Of a stretch of 64,000 nucleotides of DNA, positions 51,904 through 64,000 are shown piece by piece. Made by a program: the position numbers and the translations under genes. The stretch lies in the NCBI RefSeq assembly GCF_965216485.1, contig NZ_OZ244162.1, positions 2,480,001 to 2,544,000 on the forward strand, read 5' to 3'. Numbering within the stretch: the first letter of the stretch is position 1; the number at the start of each line of letters is the position of its first letter. The notes beneath the pieces are model-generated. The model ran no database searches. It was not told the origin of the DNA and saw only the letters and a list, made by a program, of their open reading frames with translations. This DNA is from Algiphilus sp965216485 (GTDB lineage Bacteria > Pseudomonadota > Gammaproteobacteria > Nevskiales > Nevskiaceae).

Positions 51904-53520
51904 ATGTCGATCGAACTCTGCGCAACCCAGCCCTATCCGGACCAGAAGCCCGGCACCGCCGGCCTGCGCAAGACCGTGCGGACCATCGCCCAACCGAATT
52001 ATCTGGAGAACTTCGTCGAGGCCGTGTTCCGCAATGTGCCCACCCTTGAAGGCGGATGTCTGGTGCTGGGCGGCGACGGACGGCACTACAACACGGTCGC
52101 CATCCAGACGCTGATCGCCATGGCCATCGCACACGGCGTGCGTCACATCGTCATCGGCCAGCACGGATGGCTGTCGACACCCGCGGCCTCCCAGCTGATC
52201 CGCCAGCGCGAGGCGGCTGGCGGCTTCATCCTCACGGCCAGCCATAACCCGGCCGGTCCGGAGGGTGACTTCGGCATCAAGTTCAATGTCGCCGGGGGCG
52301 GCCAGGCGCCGGCTTCGCTCACGGATGCGATCCACGTCACCACACGCAACCTGGACCAATACCGCATCGCCCGCATCCCCGAGGTCGGCCTTGACGTCCT
52401 CGGCGAGCACAAGGTGGAGGGCACCCGCATCGAAGTCATCGATCCGGTCGAGGCCTATGCCGCCTGCATGGCGCGTCTGTTCGATTTCGATGCCATTCGC
52501 GAATGGCTGCGCACACACCGCATGGTCTTCGATGCCATGCACGCCATCACCGGCCCCTACGCCCGGCGCATTCTGGTCGAGATGCTGGGTGCGCCCGAGG
52601 CGTCGGTACGCAATGCCGAGCCACTCCCCGACTTCGGCGGCGGCCACCCCGACCCGAATCTGGTCTACGCCGCCGATCTGGTCGCGGAAATGCACGGCCC
52701 AGATGCCCCCGACCTGGCAGCAGCAAGCGACGGCGATGGGGATCGCAACATGATTTTGGGGCCCGGCTGTTTCGTCAGCCCGGGCGATTCGCTGGCCGTG
52801 CTAGCGGCCCACCTCGAGCGCCTGCCCGGCTACCGCACGGGGCTGCGCGGCGTTGCCCGTTCCATGCCCACCAGTCGCGCGGTGGATGCGGTGGCCGAAG
52901 CGCTCAAGGTGCCGTGCTTTGAAACGCCGACCGGGTGGAAGTATTTCTGCAATCTGTTGGACGACGGTCGCCTGACCTTGTGCGGAGAGGAAAGCTTCGG
53001 CACCTCTTCCGACCACGTACGTGAGAAAGATGGCCTCTGGGCTGCGCTGGCCTGGCTGAACGTACTGGCGATCACCGGGCAGTCGCTGCCGGCGCTGATG
53101 CAGGCGCACTGGCAGCGTTTCGGGCGCCATCGCTACGAACGTCACGACTACGAGGCGCTTCCGGACACGGTGGCCGACGCCGTCATGGATGCGCTGAAAG
53201 CTGCTCTGCCCGGGCTGGTGGGGCGCCGGTTCGACGGCCTCGAAGTGACACAGGCGGACGATTTCGCCTACGTGGACCCGGTCGACGGCAGCCGCGCCGA
53301 GGGTCAGGGTCTGCGCATCGTCTTTGGCGAGCAGGCACGCATCGTCCTGCGTCGCTCCGGCACCGGTACTTGCAGCGCCACCCTGCGGCTGTATCTGGAG
53401 TACTTCGAAGCGCAGCCGGCAGCGGATGACGCACATCTGCGCAGCCTGGCGCAGACCGCCGAGTCCATTACGCAGCTGTGCGCCCGCAGCGGGCGCAATG
53501 GCCCTGACCTACGGACCTGA
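51904..53520 (+). CDS. pgm: Phosphoglucomutase (alpha-D-glucose phosphate-specific)
   Basis: 538 residues; interconverts glucose-1-P and glucose-6-P, feeding UDP-glucose for cellulose and glycans or glycogen breakdown. The phosphoserine loop is ILTASHNPAG, the Mg site ASDGDGDRNMI, the sugar loop GEESFG and the phosphate-binding RRSGTGTCSATLR. The start is the ATG that begins SIELCATQPY; the family usually has this N terminus. The ribosome site is weak. Confidence 0.95.
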   Translation: MSIELCATQPYPDQKPGTAGLRKTVRTIAQPNYLENFVEAVFRNVPTLEGGCLVLGGDGRHYNTVAIQTLIAMAIAHGVRHIVIGQHGWLSTPAASQLIRQREAAGGFILTASHNPAGPEGDFGIKFNVAGGGQAPASLTDAIHVTTRNLDQYRIARIPEVGLDVLGEHKVEGTRIEVIDPVEAYAACMARLFDFDAIREWLRTHRMVFDAMHAITGPYARRILVEMLGAPEASVRNAEPLPDFGGGHPDPNLVYAADLVAEMHGPDAPDLAAASDGDGDRNMILGPGCFVSPGDSLAVLAAHLERLPGYRTGLRGVARSMPTSRAVDAVAEALKVPCFETPTGWKYFCNLLDDGRLTLCGEESFGTSSDHVREKDGLWAALAWLNVLAITGQSLPALMQAHWQRFGRHRYERHDYEALPDTVADAVMDALKAALPGLVGRRFDGLEVTQADDFAYVDPVDGSRAEGQGLRIVFGEQARIVLRRSGTGTCSATLRLYLEYFEAQPAADDAHLRSLAQTAESITQLCARSGRNGPDLRT

Positions 53521-53542
53521 ACGCCGCTCGCGGCCTGGAATG

Positions 53543-53821
53543 TCAGGCGTCCTGATCGTCGCGCGCGATGCCGGCGCGATTGAGGGCGTCTTCGGCGAGC
53601 TCGTCGACCCGTGCGTTGACCGCGCGCACCGTGTCGTAGACCGTGCTGGAAATCTGGTCGTGCAGGCCACGTGCGCGGCGCGCCAACCCCTCAAAGGCGG
53701 CGATGCGCTCCAGCTGATCAAAGGGTAAAGCGGCGACGCGCCGGTGGACATCCTCCACCGTATTGGCCCCTTCTTCCACTGCCTGGTGCACGATGTCCTT
53801 CAACGAGTAGATCTGGCTCAT
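53543..53821 (-). CDS. Small helical protein, unknown function
   Basis: 92 residues, almost entirely helical and charged (SLKDIVHQAVEEGANTVEDVHRRVAALPFDQLERI, then VYDTVRAVNARVDELAEDAL). The ATG at 53821 gives MSQIYSL; seven more in-frame codons upstream look random. It resembles small conserved gammaproteobacterial phasin-like or coiled-coil proteins, but I do not name it. It converges with pgm. Confidence 0.65.
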   Translation of the reverse strand: MSQIYSLKDIVHQAVEEGANTVEDVHRRVAALPFDQLERIAAFEGLARRARGLHDQISSTVYDTVRAVNARVDELAEDALNRAGIARDDQDA

Positions 53822-53982
53822 GGTCTGCTTACGGTGTGGCAATTGCGCCGAGTGTGCGGCGCCCGGGCCGCGCCGCGCAAGCCAGGGTGCAGCGCAGGCA
53901 GCATGCCGTCATCGTGCCACTCTCAGCGCAGCCGATTCCCGCATTGCGACGCCATGCAGCCCCCGCACTGCTCCGCCCCACC

Positions 53983-55857
53983 TCAGGGCGCCAGCGGGGG
54001 CGCCGCGGCCGGTGGCTCGCTGGCGGCAGCGGCCTCCTGCAGATGATTGTCGCCACTGGCGGTAAAGAAGGCCGCACCCAGCGATTCACCGTCAGCCCCG
54101 GGCTCGGTGACCGTATCCACGTAGTACCACTCGCCCTGGCAGCGCTCCGTGGTGACGTCGAGCACCATGTAGCCCCGCCGCGCGAGATCGATGTACTTCA
54201 TGTGCGGATTGTTCAGGCGCAGAGCGTCGGAGACGCTAGCCAGCGGCTCAAGGCCGGGGGAGGTCACCGAGGTACAGACAAATTCCACCGCCTGCGCCCC
54301 CTCGCCGGTGATCGGGTTGTAGGAAGCCGGATTGTTGGGATCCTCGGAAATATCAATGGCCCAACTGGTGTGGATGTCGCCGGTCAGCACCACCGTGTTG
54401 TCGATGGCGTTGTCGCGCAGGGTGTCGAGAATCGCCTTGCGACCGCTCGGGTAGCCGTCCCACTGGTCGCCGTTGAGGTAGAGGCTGGAGGCGGAGACGG
54501 TAGGCAACTGATCCACTACGCCACTGAGTACCGCGCTGAGCGGGCTGTCCGGAGGCGTGCTCTCGAGCAGCGAGACGACGGCCCCCGTGTTGGGCAGGGC
54601 GCAGCCCGCCTCGGGCAAGCCCAGCACCTTGAGTTGGCCAAACATGACCTGCTGCCCGACCAGCTTCCAGCGCGCCTGGCTTTCTTTCAGGCCGGCCAGC
54701 AGCCATTGCAGTTGGGCATCGCCCAGGTTGCTGTAGTCCTCGTCGTAGGGTGCGGCACAGTTGGCGAACAGGCCGGTGTCCTGTACGTCATTCTCCGTGT
54801 TGCTGCCCGCCGGGGTGCCGCCAGTGGTGAGCACATTGGGTCGCCGGGCGATGTCGCGATCGAAGAGGCGCGTGTCGAGCATGTGCAGGTCGACCAGATC
54901 GCCGAAGGAGAAGCGGCGCCAGATGCGCTCCTGCGCCTTGATGCGTTCCGGGTCACGCTGGTCGTCGCAGCTCTGCGGCGCGACGTAGTCGGCAAGATTG
55001 TCGCGGATGGGCATCCATTCGCGGTAGGCCTGGATGGCCCACGCTTTGCGCTGCACCCAGCATCCCTCGCCCGGGTCCGTTTCGCTCTGCTCGGTATGGT
55101 TCTTGGCGTTGTCGCGGAAGCTGTTGTCGGTGGTTTCGTGATCGTCCCAGACCGCGATCATCGGATGCTGCCGGTGGAATTCGGTCAGGTCTGGATCCTG
55201 TCGGTACTGGCTGTAGCGCTGGCGATAGTCGGACAGCGTCAGAATCTCGGTCGGCGGTTCATAGGCGCGTACATCACCGTACTCCCCGGTACCGTATTCA
55301 TAGATGTAGTCGCCCAGATGCAACACGCAGTCGATATCCGCGCGCCGGGCCAGCAGGCGGTAGGCGTTGAAGAAGCCATGCGCCAGACTGGAACAGGACA
55401 CGATGCCGAGGCGCAGGCGCTCGGTTGGCCCGGCGGGCGCGGTTCGCGTGCGGCCCACGGGCGAACTCGCCCCGAGCGCGTTGAAACGATAGTAGTAGGT
55501 AGTCCCGGCTGACAGGCCCGCCACATCGAGCTTGACGGTCTGGTCGCGCTCAGGCGTCGCCATGCTCTGCTGACTGACCACGATATTTCCGAAATCGGGG
55601 TCCAGCGCCATCTCCAGCAGCACCGGCACCGCGCGCGGCTGCTCGGTGGTGACGCGGGTCCAGAGGATGACGCGGTCATCAAGCGGGTCGCCGCTGGCCA
55701 CGCCGTGCCGGAACACCTGCGAAGCCTCTCCCTGTCCGGCGCCGCCGCCACTGCTGCTGCAGCCCACCAGGGCCACGGCGGGAAGACCGTAACCGGTCCG
55801 CCGCAGAAAATTCCGTCGAGAAACAAGGCCGGGACGCGGACGACGAGGGGCTGACAT
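53983..55857 (-). CDS. phoD: PhoD-type alkaline phosphatase/phosphodiesterase, Tat-exported
   Basis: 624 residues. The N terminus has the Tat motif SRRNFLRR and a lipobox-like VALVGC, then the PhoD N-terminal domain (FRHGVASGDPLDDRVILWTRVT) and metallophosphatase domain. Metal-ligand motifs are visible: LHLGDYIYEY, AVWDDHETTDNS and TGDIHTSW. PhoD enzymes release phosphate from phosphodiesters and monoesters using Ca and Fe. A Pho box lies upstream, so expression under phosphate starvation is expected. The C terminus is Ala/Pro-rich. Confidence 0.95.
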   Translation of the reverse strand: MSAPRRPRPGLVSRRNFLRRTGYGLPAVALVGCSSSGGGAGQGEASQVFRHGVASGDPLDDRVILWTRVTTEQPRAVPVLLEMALDPDFGNIVVSQQSMATPERDQTVKLDVAGLSAGTTYYYRFNALGASSPVGRTRTAPAGPTERLRLGIVSCSSLAHGFFNAYRLLARRADIDCVLHLGDYIYEYGTGEYGDVRAYEPPTEILTLSDYRQRYSQYRQDPDLTEFHRQHPMIAVWDDHETTDNSFRDNAKNHTEQSETDPGEGCWVQRKAWAIQAYREWMPIRDNLADYVAPQSCDDQRDPERIKAQERIWRRFSFGDLVDLHMLDTRLFDRDIARRPNVLTTGGTPAGSNTENDVQDTGLFANCAAPYDEDYSNLGDAQLQWLLAGLKESQARWKLVGQQVMFGQLKVLGLPEAGCALPNTGAVVSLLESTPPDSPLSAVLSGVVDQLPTVSASSLYLNGDQWDGYPSGRKAILDTLRDNAIDNTVVLTGDIHTSWAIDISEDPNNPASYNPITGEGAQAVEFVCTSVTSPGLEPLASVSDALRLNNPHMKYIDLARRGYMVLDVTTERCQGEWYYVDTVTEPGADGESLGAAFFTASGDNHLQEAAAASEPPAAAPPLAP

Positions 55858-55910
55858 CAGTACACACTCCAGATCAGAGACGGGCAGCCGGCGAAAGCTA
55901 CCGGCGCAAG

Positions 55911-55928
55911 AAGACAGTTATATGACAG
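55911..55928 (-). promoter_or_regulatory. Pho box (PhoB site) upstream of phoD
   Basis: Minus strand reads CTGTCAT-ATAA-CTGTCTT, two 7-bp direct repeats spaced by four bases, matching the PhoB box with one mismatch (CTGTCAT repeats). It lies 53 nt before the phoD ATG. A weak TAGCTT ten bases downstream could be the -10. Confidence 0.85.
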
Positions 55929-55932
55929 ACAG

Positions 55933-56754
55933 TCAAAAACTTTCCCGGCGCAGCTTCTTCTCCTGCATCGCCACGCTGGCGATCTCCTCCACCGACATAT
56001 TCGCCGAATTCACGAAAGGTATGCCGCGCCGCTTGTAGAGCCCTTCGGCCTGGCGCAATTCATAGGCGCATTGGGTAACGCTGGCATAGGGGCTGCCCGG
56101 GCGACGCTCACTGCGCACCTGCGCCAGCCGCTCAGGGTCGGAGGTCAGACCAAAAAGCTTGGATTCAAAGGGTTGCAGGACCTTGGGAAGGCGCAGCGCC
56201 TCCAGATCCTCTTCGATCAGCGGGTAATTGGTGGCGTACAGGCCGTGCTGCATGGCGAGATAGAGGCTGGTCGGCGTCTTGCCGCAGCGCGAGGGTGCGA
56301 TAATGATGAGGTCAGCCTGCTCCAGCTTCCGGGTGGAGCCGCCGTCATCGTGCTCCAGCGCGAAATTGATGGCGTCCATGCGGATGCGATAGCGGCCGGC
56401 GTCGGACAGGCCGTGGGCGCGTCCGGCCTCGTGAGTGGACTGGGTATCCAGCGCTTTTTCGAGCGCCGGAATGAAGGTTTCGAACAAATCGAAGAAAATT
56501 GCGTCCGCGCGCCTTAAAATGGCGCGCACTTCATCGGTCACCGTGGTGGAAAAGATCAGCGGACGGCGTCCGCTGTCCTCGGCGACGTGGTTGATGTACT
56601 GCACCGTGGCCTCGGCCTTCTCGGTACTGTTGACGAAGGGTAGCGTCTGGCGGCGGAACTGGAATTGATCGAATTGTGTCAGCAGGCCGTTGCCCAGGGT
56701 TTCGGCCGTAATGCCGGTGCGATCGGATACAAAGAACACGTGCAGGGTGGACAT
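55933..56754 (-). CDS. ppsR: Phosphoenolpyruvate synthase regulatory protein (PSRP)
   Basis: 273-residue bifunctional kinase/phosphorylase that switches PEP synthase off and on by ADP-dependent phosphorylation of a Thr. VFFVSDRTGITAETLGNGLLTQF and the P-loop-like SRCGKTPTSLYLAMQHG are characteristic. It is divergent from its target ppsA (80 nt between starts), as in most gammaproteobacteria. Confidence 0.96.
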   Translation of the reverse strand: MSTLHVFFVSDRTGITAETLGNGLLTQFDQFQFRRQTLPFVNSTEKAEATVQYINHVAEDSGRRPLIFSTTVTDEVRAILRRADAIFFDLFETFIPALEKALDTQSTHEAGRAHGLSDAGRYRIRMDAINFALEHDDGGSTRKLEQADLIIIAPSRCGKTPTSLYLAMQHGLYATNYPLIEEDLEALRLPKVLQPFESKLFGLTSDPERLAQVRSERRPGSPYASVTQCAYELRQAEGLYKRRGIPFVNSANMSVEEIASVAMQEKKLRRESF

Positions 56755-56834
56755 TCAAGGGCCAACTTTGCGCGACAAACGAATGGAAGCCGGCGCAGCG
56801 CGGCGCCGCTTCGCACTATAGCGGGGAAAGCGCG

Positions 56835-59213
<2,379 letters not shown>

Positions 59214-59350
59214 TCTGCCACCAGCCGCGGCGGCAGCCCCAGGTGTGAAGGCAGGCGATGGTCGCCCGTTTATCGTGCGGCCTCGCACGCCGCCTGCCCA
59301 CTCGCACGTGAAGGCTTCGGGGCCGCTGCTCCGATTCTTGGGGCCACGCG

Positions 59351-60223
59351 ATGGTTGACCCGCATCCGCTGCCTGAAAACCTCCGTCAGGGCGCCCTGTT
59401 TGCCGTCGGTGCGGCGGCCTGCTTTGCCGGCGTAGGCGCCTGCATCAAGGCCGCGAGCGCGACCTTGCCCAATGAGATGGTGGTCTTTCTGCGCAATGCG
59501 GTGGCGCTGCTCGCGTTGCTGCCGTGGATTCTGCGCGTGCGTCTCCGTGGCCTCGCCACCCAGCATCTCGGCGGGCACCTCTACCGCGCCGGCTTTGGCC
59601 TGGCAGCCATGTATTGCTTCTTCTACGCGCTGAACCATCTGCAGCTGGCGGAGGCCGTCCTGCTGAACTACAGCGCCCCCTTGTTCATCCCGCTGATCGC
59701 CTGGCTCTGGCTGAGGGAGGTCCCGCCGCTGATCATCGCCCCAGTCACCCTGCTCGGATTCGGCGGCATCGTGCTGATTCTGAACCCCGGCGCGGAAGGA
59801 CTGCTGCGCTGGCCGGCACTGGTGGGCGCGGTATCGGGCGTGCTGGCCGCCGCCGCCATGGTGTCGATCCGGCGCGTGGCACGCACCGAGACCACACCGC
59901 GCATCGTGTTCTACTTCTCGCTGTTCAGCACGGTGTTTTCGTCCATTCCACTGCTGTGGGCATGGCAGCAGCCTCTGCCCTTTGCGCTGGGCGTCATGCT
60001 GATTGCAGGGGTGCTGGCCTTGCTCGGACAGCTCTGTCTGACGCGTGCCTACTCGCTGGCCCCCGCGGCGCGCGTCGGCGCCATCACCTACATCTCGGTG
60101 GTTTTCGCGGCGCTGGTCGGTTGGCTGGTCTGGAATGAAACCCCGACCGTCATGGCAGCGGGAGGGGCACTACTGGTGATCACCGCCTGCATCCTCGCCA
60201 GCTGGCAGCAACGCCGGGGCTGA
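59351..60223 (+). CDS. EamA/DMT-family membrane transporter
   Basis: 290 residues, ten transmembrane helices in two EamA repeats (first GALFAVGAAACFAGVGACIKAA, second ALVGAVSGVLAAAAMVSIRRVA). The conserved YSAPLFIPLIAWLWLRE and YISVVFAALVGWLVWNE segments mark the ends of each repeat. The substrate cannot be read from sequence. GGGG lies six bases before the ATG. It converges with the CinA-like gene. Confidence 0.88.
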   Translation: MVDPHPLPENLRQGALFAVGAAACFAGVGACIKAASATLPNEMVVFLRNAVALLALLPWILRVRLRGLATQHLGGHLYRAGFGLAAMYCFFYALNHLQLAEAVLLNYSAPLFIPLIAWLWLREVPPLIIAPVTLLGFGGIVLILNPGAEGLLRWPALVGAVSGVLAAAAMVSIRRVARTETTPRIVFYFSLFSTVFSSIPLLWAWQQPLPFALGVMLIAGVLALLGQLCLTRAYSLAPAARVGAITYISVVFAALVGWLVWNETPTVMAAGGALLVITACILASWQQRRG

Positions 60224-60246
60224 GCCAGCGCAACGCGGTCTGCCGC

Positions 60247-61041
60247 CTAGCCACCCTCACGCAGATCCGGCGGCCGCAGCTCTTCCACCTGAAGCCCGCC
60301 GTGGTCGTGCAGGTAATGCAACAACTCGGCATAGGCGCTGGCGGCAAGCGAGGCTGCGCCCCTCACGCCCAGTTCAATATGCCGTGCGTGCGCCTCGCTG
60401 GAGCGCGTCGGCAGACTCGACAGGCGAATACCGGCGTAACGCGCGAGGATCGCTTCCATGATGTGCAGGATGTCGCTCTCGCCCGTGGTACCCACCACGC
60501 GCAGGCGATACTCTTCGGCGGGCTCGGCGTTGTGCAGATGCTGCAGGCGGTGGTCGATGACCCACTCCAGCATCGGCCACGCCATCTCTGGAAAGCCGGG
60601 GACGAAGTACCAGGAATGGACGGAAAAGCCGGCGACCTGGTTGATCGGATTCGGCACCAACTCGGCGCCTTCCGGAAATTCCGCCATGCGCAGGCGCTGT
60701 GGCGTCGCCTGCTCGCCAAACTTCTCGCGCAGTAGCGCCGCGCCTTCCGGATGGAGCGCGATGGGTCGACCTGCCGCGAGTGCTGCGGCCTGACGCGTGA
60801 CGTCATCCGGCGTGGCGCCGATGCCGCCACAGCAGAGGACGACGTCGCCGTCTTCACCGGCGCGGCGCAGACAGGCCGCAATGCGCTGCTCGTCATCGCC
60901 CAGAATCTGCCCCCAGGCGAGCTCAATACCCCGCCGCCACAGCATGTCGATGACGGCGGGGATATGACGATCCTGGCGCTTGCCGGACAGGATCTCGTCA
61001 CCGATGACGAGCAATCCCACCCGCTGGGTGGCCCCGCTCAC
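60247..61041 (-). CDS. CinA N-terminal/molybdopterin-binding domain protein
   Basis: 264 residues from the GTG at 61041. The MoCF/MoeA-like domain is clear: VGLLVIGDEILSGKRQDRH, VVLCCGGIGATPDDVTRQAAA and GFPEMAWPMLEW. It has no C-terminal CinA deamidase domain, so it is a single-domain member (COG1058), possibly a pyrophosphatase. The start overlaps the icd end (stop 61052), so co-transcription is likely. An in-frame start at 61071 would lie inside icd. Confidence 0.8.
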   Translation of the reverse strand: MSGATQRVGLLVIGDEILSGKRQDRHIPAVIDMLWRRGIELAWGQILGDDEQRIAACLRRAGEDGDVVLCCGGIGATPDDVTRQAAALAAGRPIALHPEGAALLREKFGEQATPQRLRMAEFPEGAELVPNPINQVAGFSVHSWYFVPGFPEMAWPMLEWVIDHRLQHLHNAEPAEEYRLRVVGTTGESDILHIMEAILARYAGIRLSSLPTRSSEAHARHIELGVRGAASLAASAYAELLHYLHDHGGLQVEELRPPDLREGG

Positions 61042-61051
61042 GCGGTCGCGC

Positions 61052-62812
<1,761 letters not shown>

Positions 62813-62900
62813 ACGCGATCTCCTTGGTTTTGTGCTGCAGGCGCAGAAGGTTGGGTTCAGTCTACCTTGCGCCGACGGCGCACAGGCAGCGCGCACTATC

Positions 62901-63224
62901 CTACTTTGGGCGAGTGACCGCTTCCTCTAGCATGCGTTGCAAATCCCCTTGTTCATAAAGATCCAGGGTGATGTCGCAGCCCCCGACAAATTCCCCCTTC
63001 ACGAACAGTTGCGGGAAGGTGGGCCAGTTCGCGTACTCCGGCAGAGCGTGGTAGATGTCCTCGTTCTCGTACACGTTGACGAAGGCAAAGGGCACCCCAC
63101 AGCCGTTGAGGGCCGCCACCGCCCGTGCCGAAAAGCCGCACTGCGGAAAATCCGGTGTGCCCTTCATGTAGAGCAATACCGGGTTTTCCGCGAGCTGCTT
63201 GCGTATGCGTTCGTGCGCGTCCAT
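62901..63224 (-). CDS. grxD: Monothiol glutaredoxin Grx4
   Basis: 107 residues. The active site is CGFS in PQCGFSARAVAAL, with the glutathione/Fe-S site WPTFPQLFVKGEFVGGCDI. It binds or transfers iron-sulphur clusters. It is divergent from sodB (208 nt between starts). Confidence 0.96.
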   Translation of the reverse strand: MDAHERIRKQLAENPVLLYMKGTPDFPQCGFSARAVAALNGCGVPFAFVNVYENEDIYHALPEYANWPTFPQLFVKGEFVGGCDITLDLYEQGDLQRMLEEAVTRPK

Positions 63225-63433
63225 AAGCGGTTCCTATAGCATGCGGAGCGTGGGCGCGGGAGTATAAGAAAATGCGCGCCTGCCTTGTTGCGTCCGGGCC
63301 GAGTGGCAATCACATTTGACGGCGCCGGGGGGCATTGGGGTTACACTGTGCGGGTATTCGCTTGACACCGTCGGTGCCCACGCTGCGCCGGACGAGCGTT
63401 CCAACACCCACTGCAGTGCTAAGGAGAAGTTCA

Positions 63434-64000
63434 ATGGCTTTGACCCTCCCTGATTTGCCGTATCCGCGCGAGGCGCTCGAACCGCATATGTCGGCCGAAA
63501 CCCTCGACTACCATCATGGCAAGCACCACAAGACCTACGTCGATACCGCCAACAACCTCATCAGCGGTACCGAGTACGAGCAGATGCCGTTGGAGGAAAT
63601 CATCGTCAAGTCCTCCGGCAAGCTGTTCAACCAGACCGCACAGATCTGGAACCACAGCTTTTTCTGGCAGTGCCTGACACCCAGCCAGACGCAGCCCGGC
63701 AAGAAGCTGACCGATGCGCTGGTCAAGGAATTTGGCGGCATTGAGGACTTCAAGAAACTGTTCACGGAAACCGCCATTGGTACCTTCGGCTCAGGCTGGG
63801 CCTGGCTGGTCAAGAAGCCGGATGGCTCGCTTGCCGTGACCTCGACCTCCAACGCCGGCACCCCGCTCACCGACGGCGACCGCGCCCTGCTCACCTGCGA
63901 TGTCTGGGAACATGCCTACTACATCGATCATCGCAATGCGCGCCCCAAGTATCTGGAAGCCTTCTGGCAGCTGGTGAACTGGGAGTTCGTCGAGCAGAAC
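63434..64000 (+). CDS. sodB: Superoxide dismutase (Fe), 3' end cut by window
   Basis: 189 codons visible; the last three or four codons of a typical SodB lie beyond the edge. Metal ligands are in YHHGKHHKTY, WNHSFFW and CDVWEHAYYIDHRN, and GSGWAWLV plus overall style fit the Fe type. AAGGAG lies eight bases before the ATG. Confidence 0.95.
   Translation, partial: MALTLPDLPYPREALEPHMSAETLDYHHGKHHKTYVDTANNLISGTEYEQMPLEEIIVKSSGKLFNQTAQIWNHSFFWQCLTPSQTQPGKKLTDALVKEFGGIEDFKKLFTETAIGTFGSGWAWLVKKPDGSLAVTSTSNAGTPLTDGDRALLTCDVWEHAYYIDHRNARPKYLEAFWQLVNWEFVEQN

Overview
The window is bacterial chromosomal DNA of high G+C (roughly 60-65% by eye) from a gammaproteobacterium. The basis is gene order. infC-rpmI-rplT-pheS-pheT-ihfA-MerR-tRNA-Pro, fimU-pilVWXY1E next to ispH-lspA-ileS-ribF, 4.5S RNA-dnaX-ybaB-recR, and ppsA divergent from its regulator PSRP all match Pseudomonas-like layouts. 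The DUF1302/DUF1329 locus and the isocitrate dehydrogenase-CBS fusion make me lean to a Nevskiales/Salinisphaerales-type lineage, but that is inference.

Layout. 1-5024: cellulose genes bcsB-bcsZ-bcsC (bcsC runs off the left edge; no bcsA is seen). 5146-10713: tRNA-Pro and the translation operon infC to ihfA plus a MerR regulator, all on the minus strand. 10758-26663: a TetR-flanked envelope locus with a LolA-like protein, an Abi-alpha-like protein, two DUF1302 outer-membrane barrels, two tandem membrane-anchored beta-repeat proteins, a BNR/YCF48 propeller, an RND/MMPL exporter, a DUF1329 protein and a membrane class III nucleotide cyclase. 26848-30845: tRNA-Ser, then a 3.7-kb integrated element in the 3' half of tRNA-Thr. 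It has a 46-bp direct repeat, inverted integrase arm sites, a tyrosine recombinase, and an AT-richer cargo of three unknown genes plus a 42-codon coupling ORF. 31056-40997: type IV pilus minor pilins, PilY1, PilE, ThiO and an extra pilin. 41008-49338: ispH, lspA, ileS, ribF, orn, a HAD hydrolase, phhB, a small membrane protein, recR and ybaB. 49397-53821: dnaX, SRP RNA, DUF1249, phosphoglucomutase and a small helical protein. 53983-64000: PhoD phosphatase behind a clear Pho box, PSRP/ppsA, an EamA permease, a CinA-like protein, icd-CBS, grxD and sodB (right edge).

How the parts work together. The housekeeping blocks cover translation initiation and Phe-tRNA charging, lipoprotein maturation and isoprenoid/flavin supply, DNA polymerase III loading and recombination, and central carbon (PEP synthase and its regulator, isocitrate dehydrogenase). 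The envelope locus has inner-membrane pump, periplasmic and outer-membrane parts, so it reads as a candidate trans-envelope system for a hydrophobic compound. The tRNA-Thr island reads as a small mobile cassette whose cargo, including a HEPN-like protein, could be a defence or toxin module. These last two loci are the most likely sources of undescribed biology.
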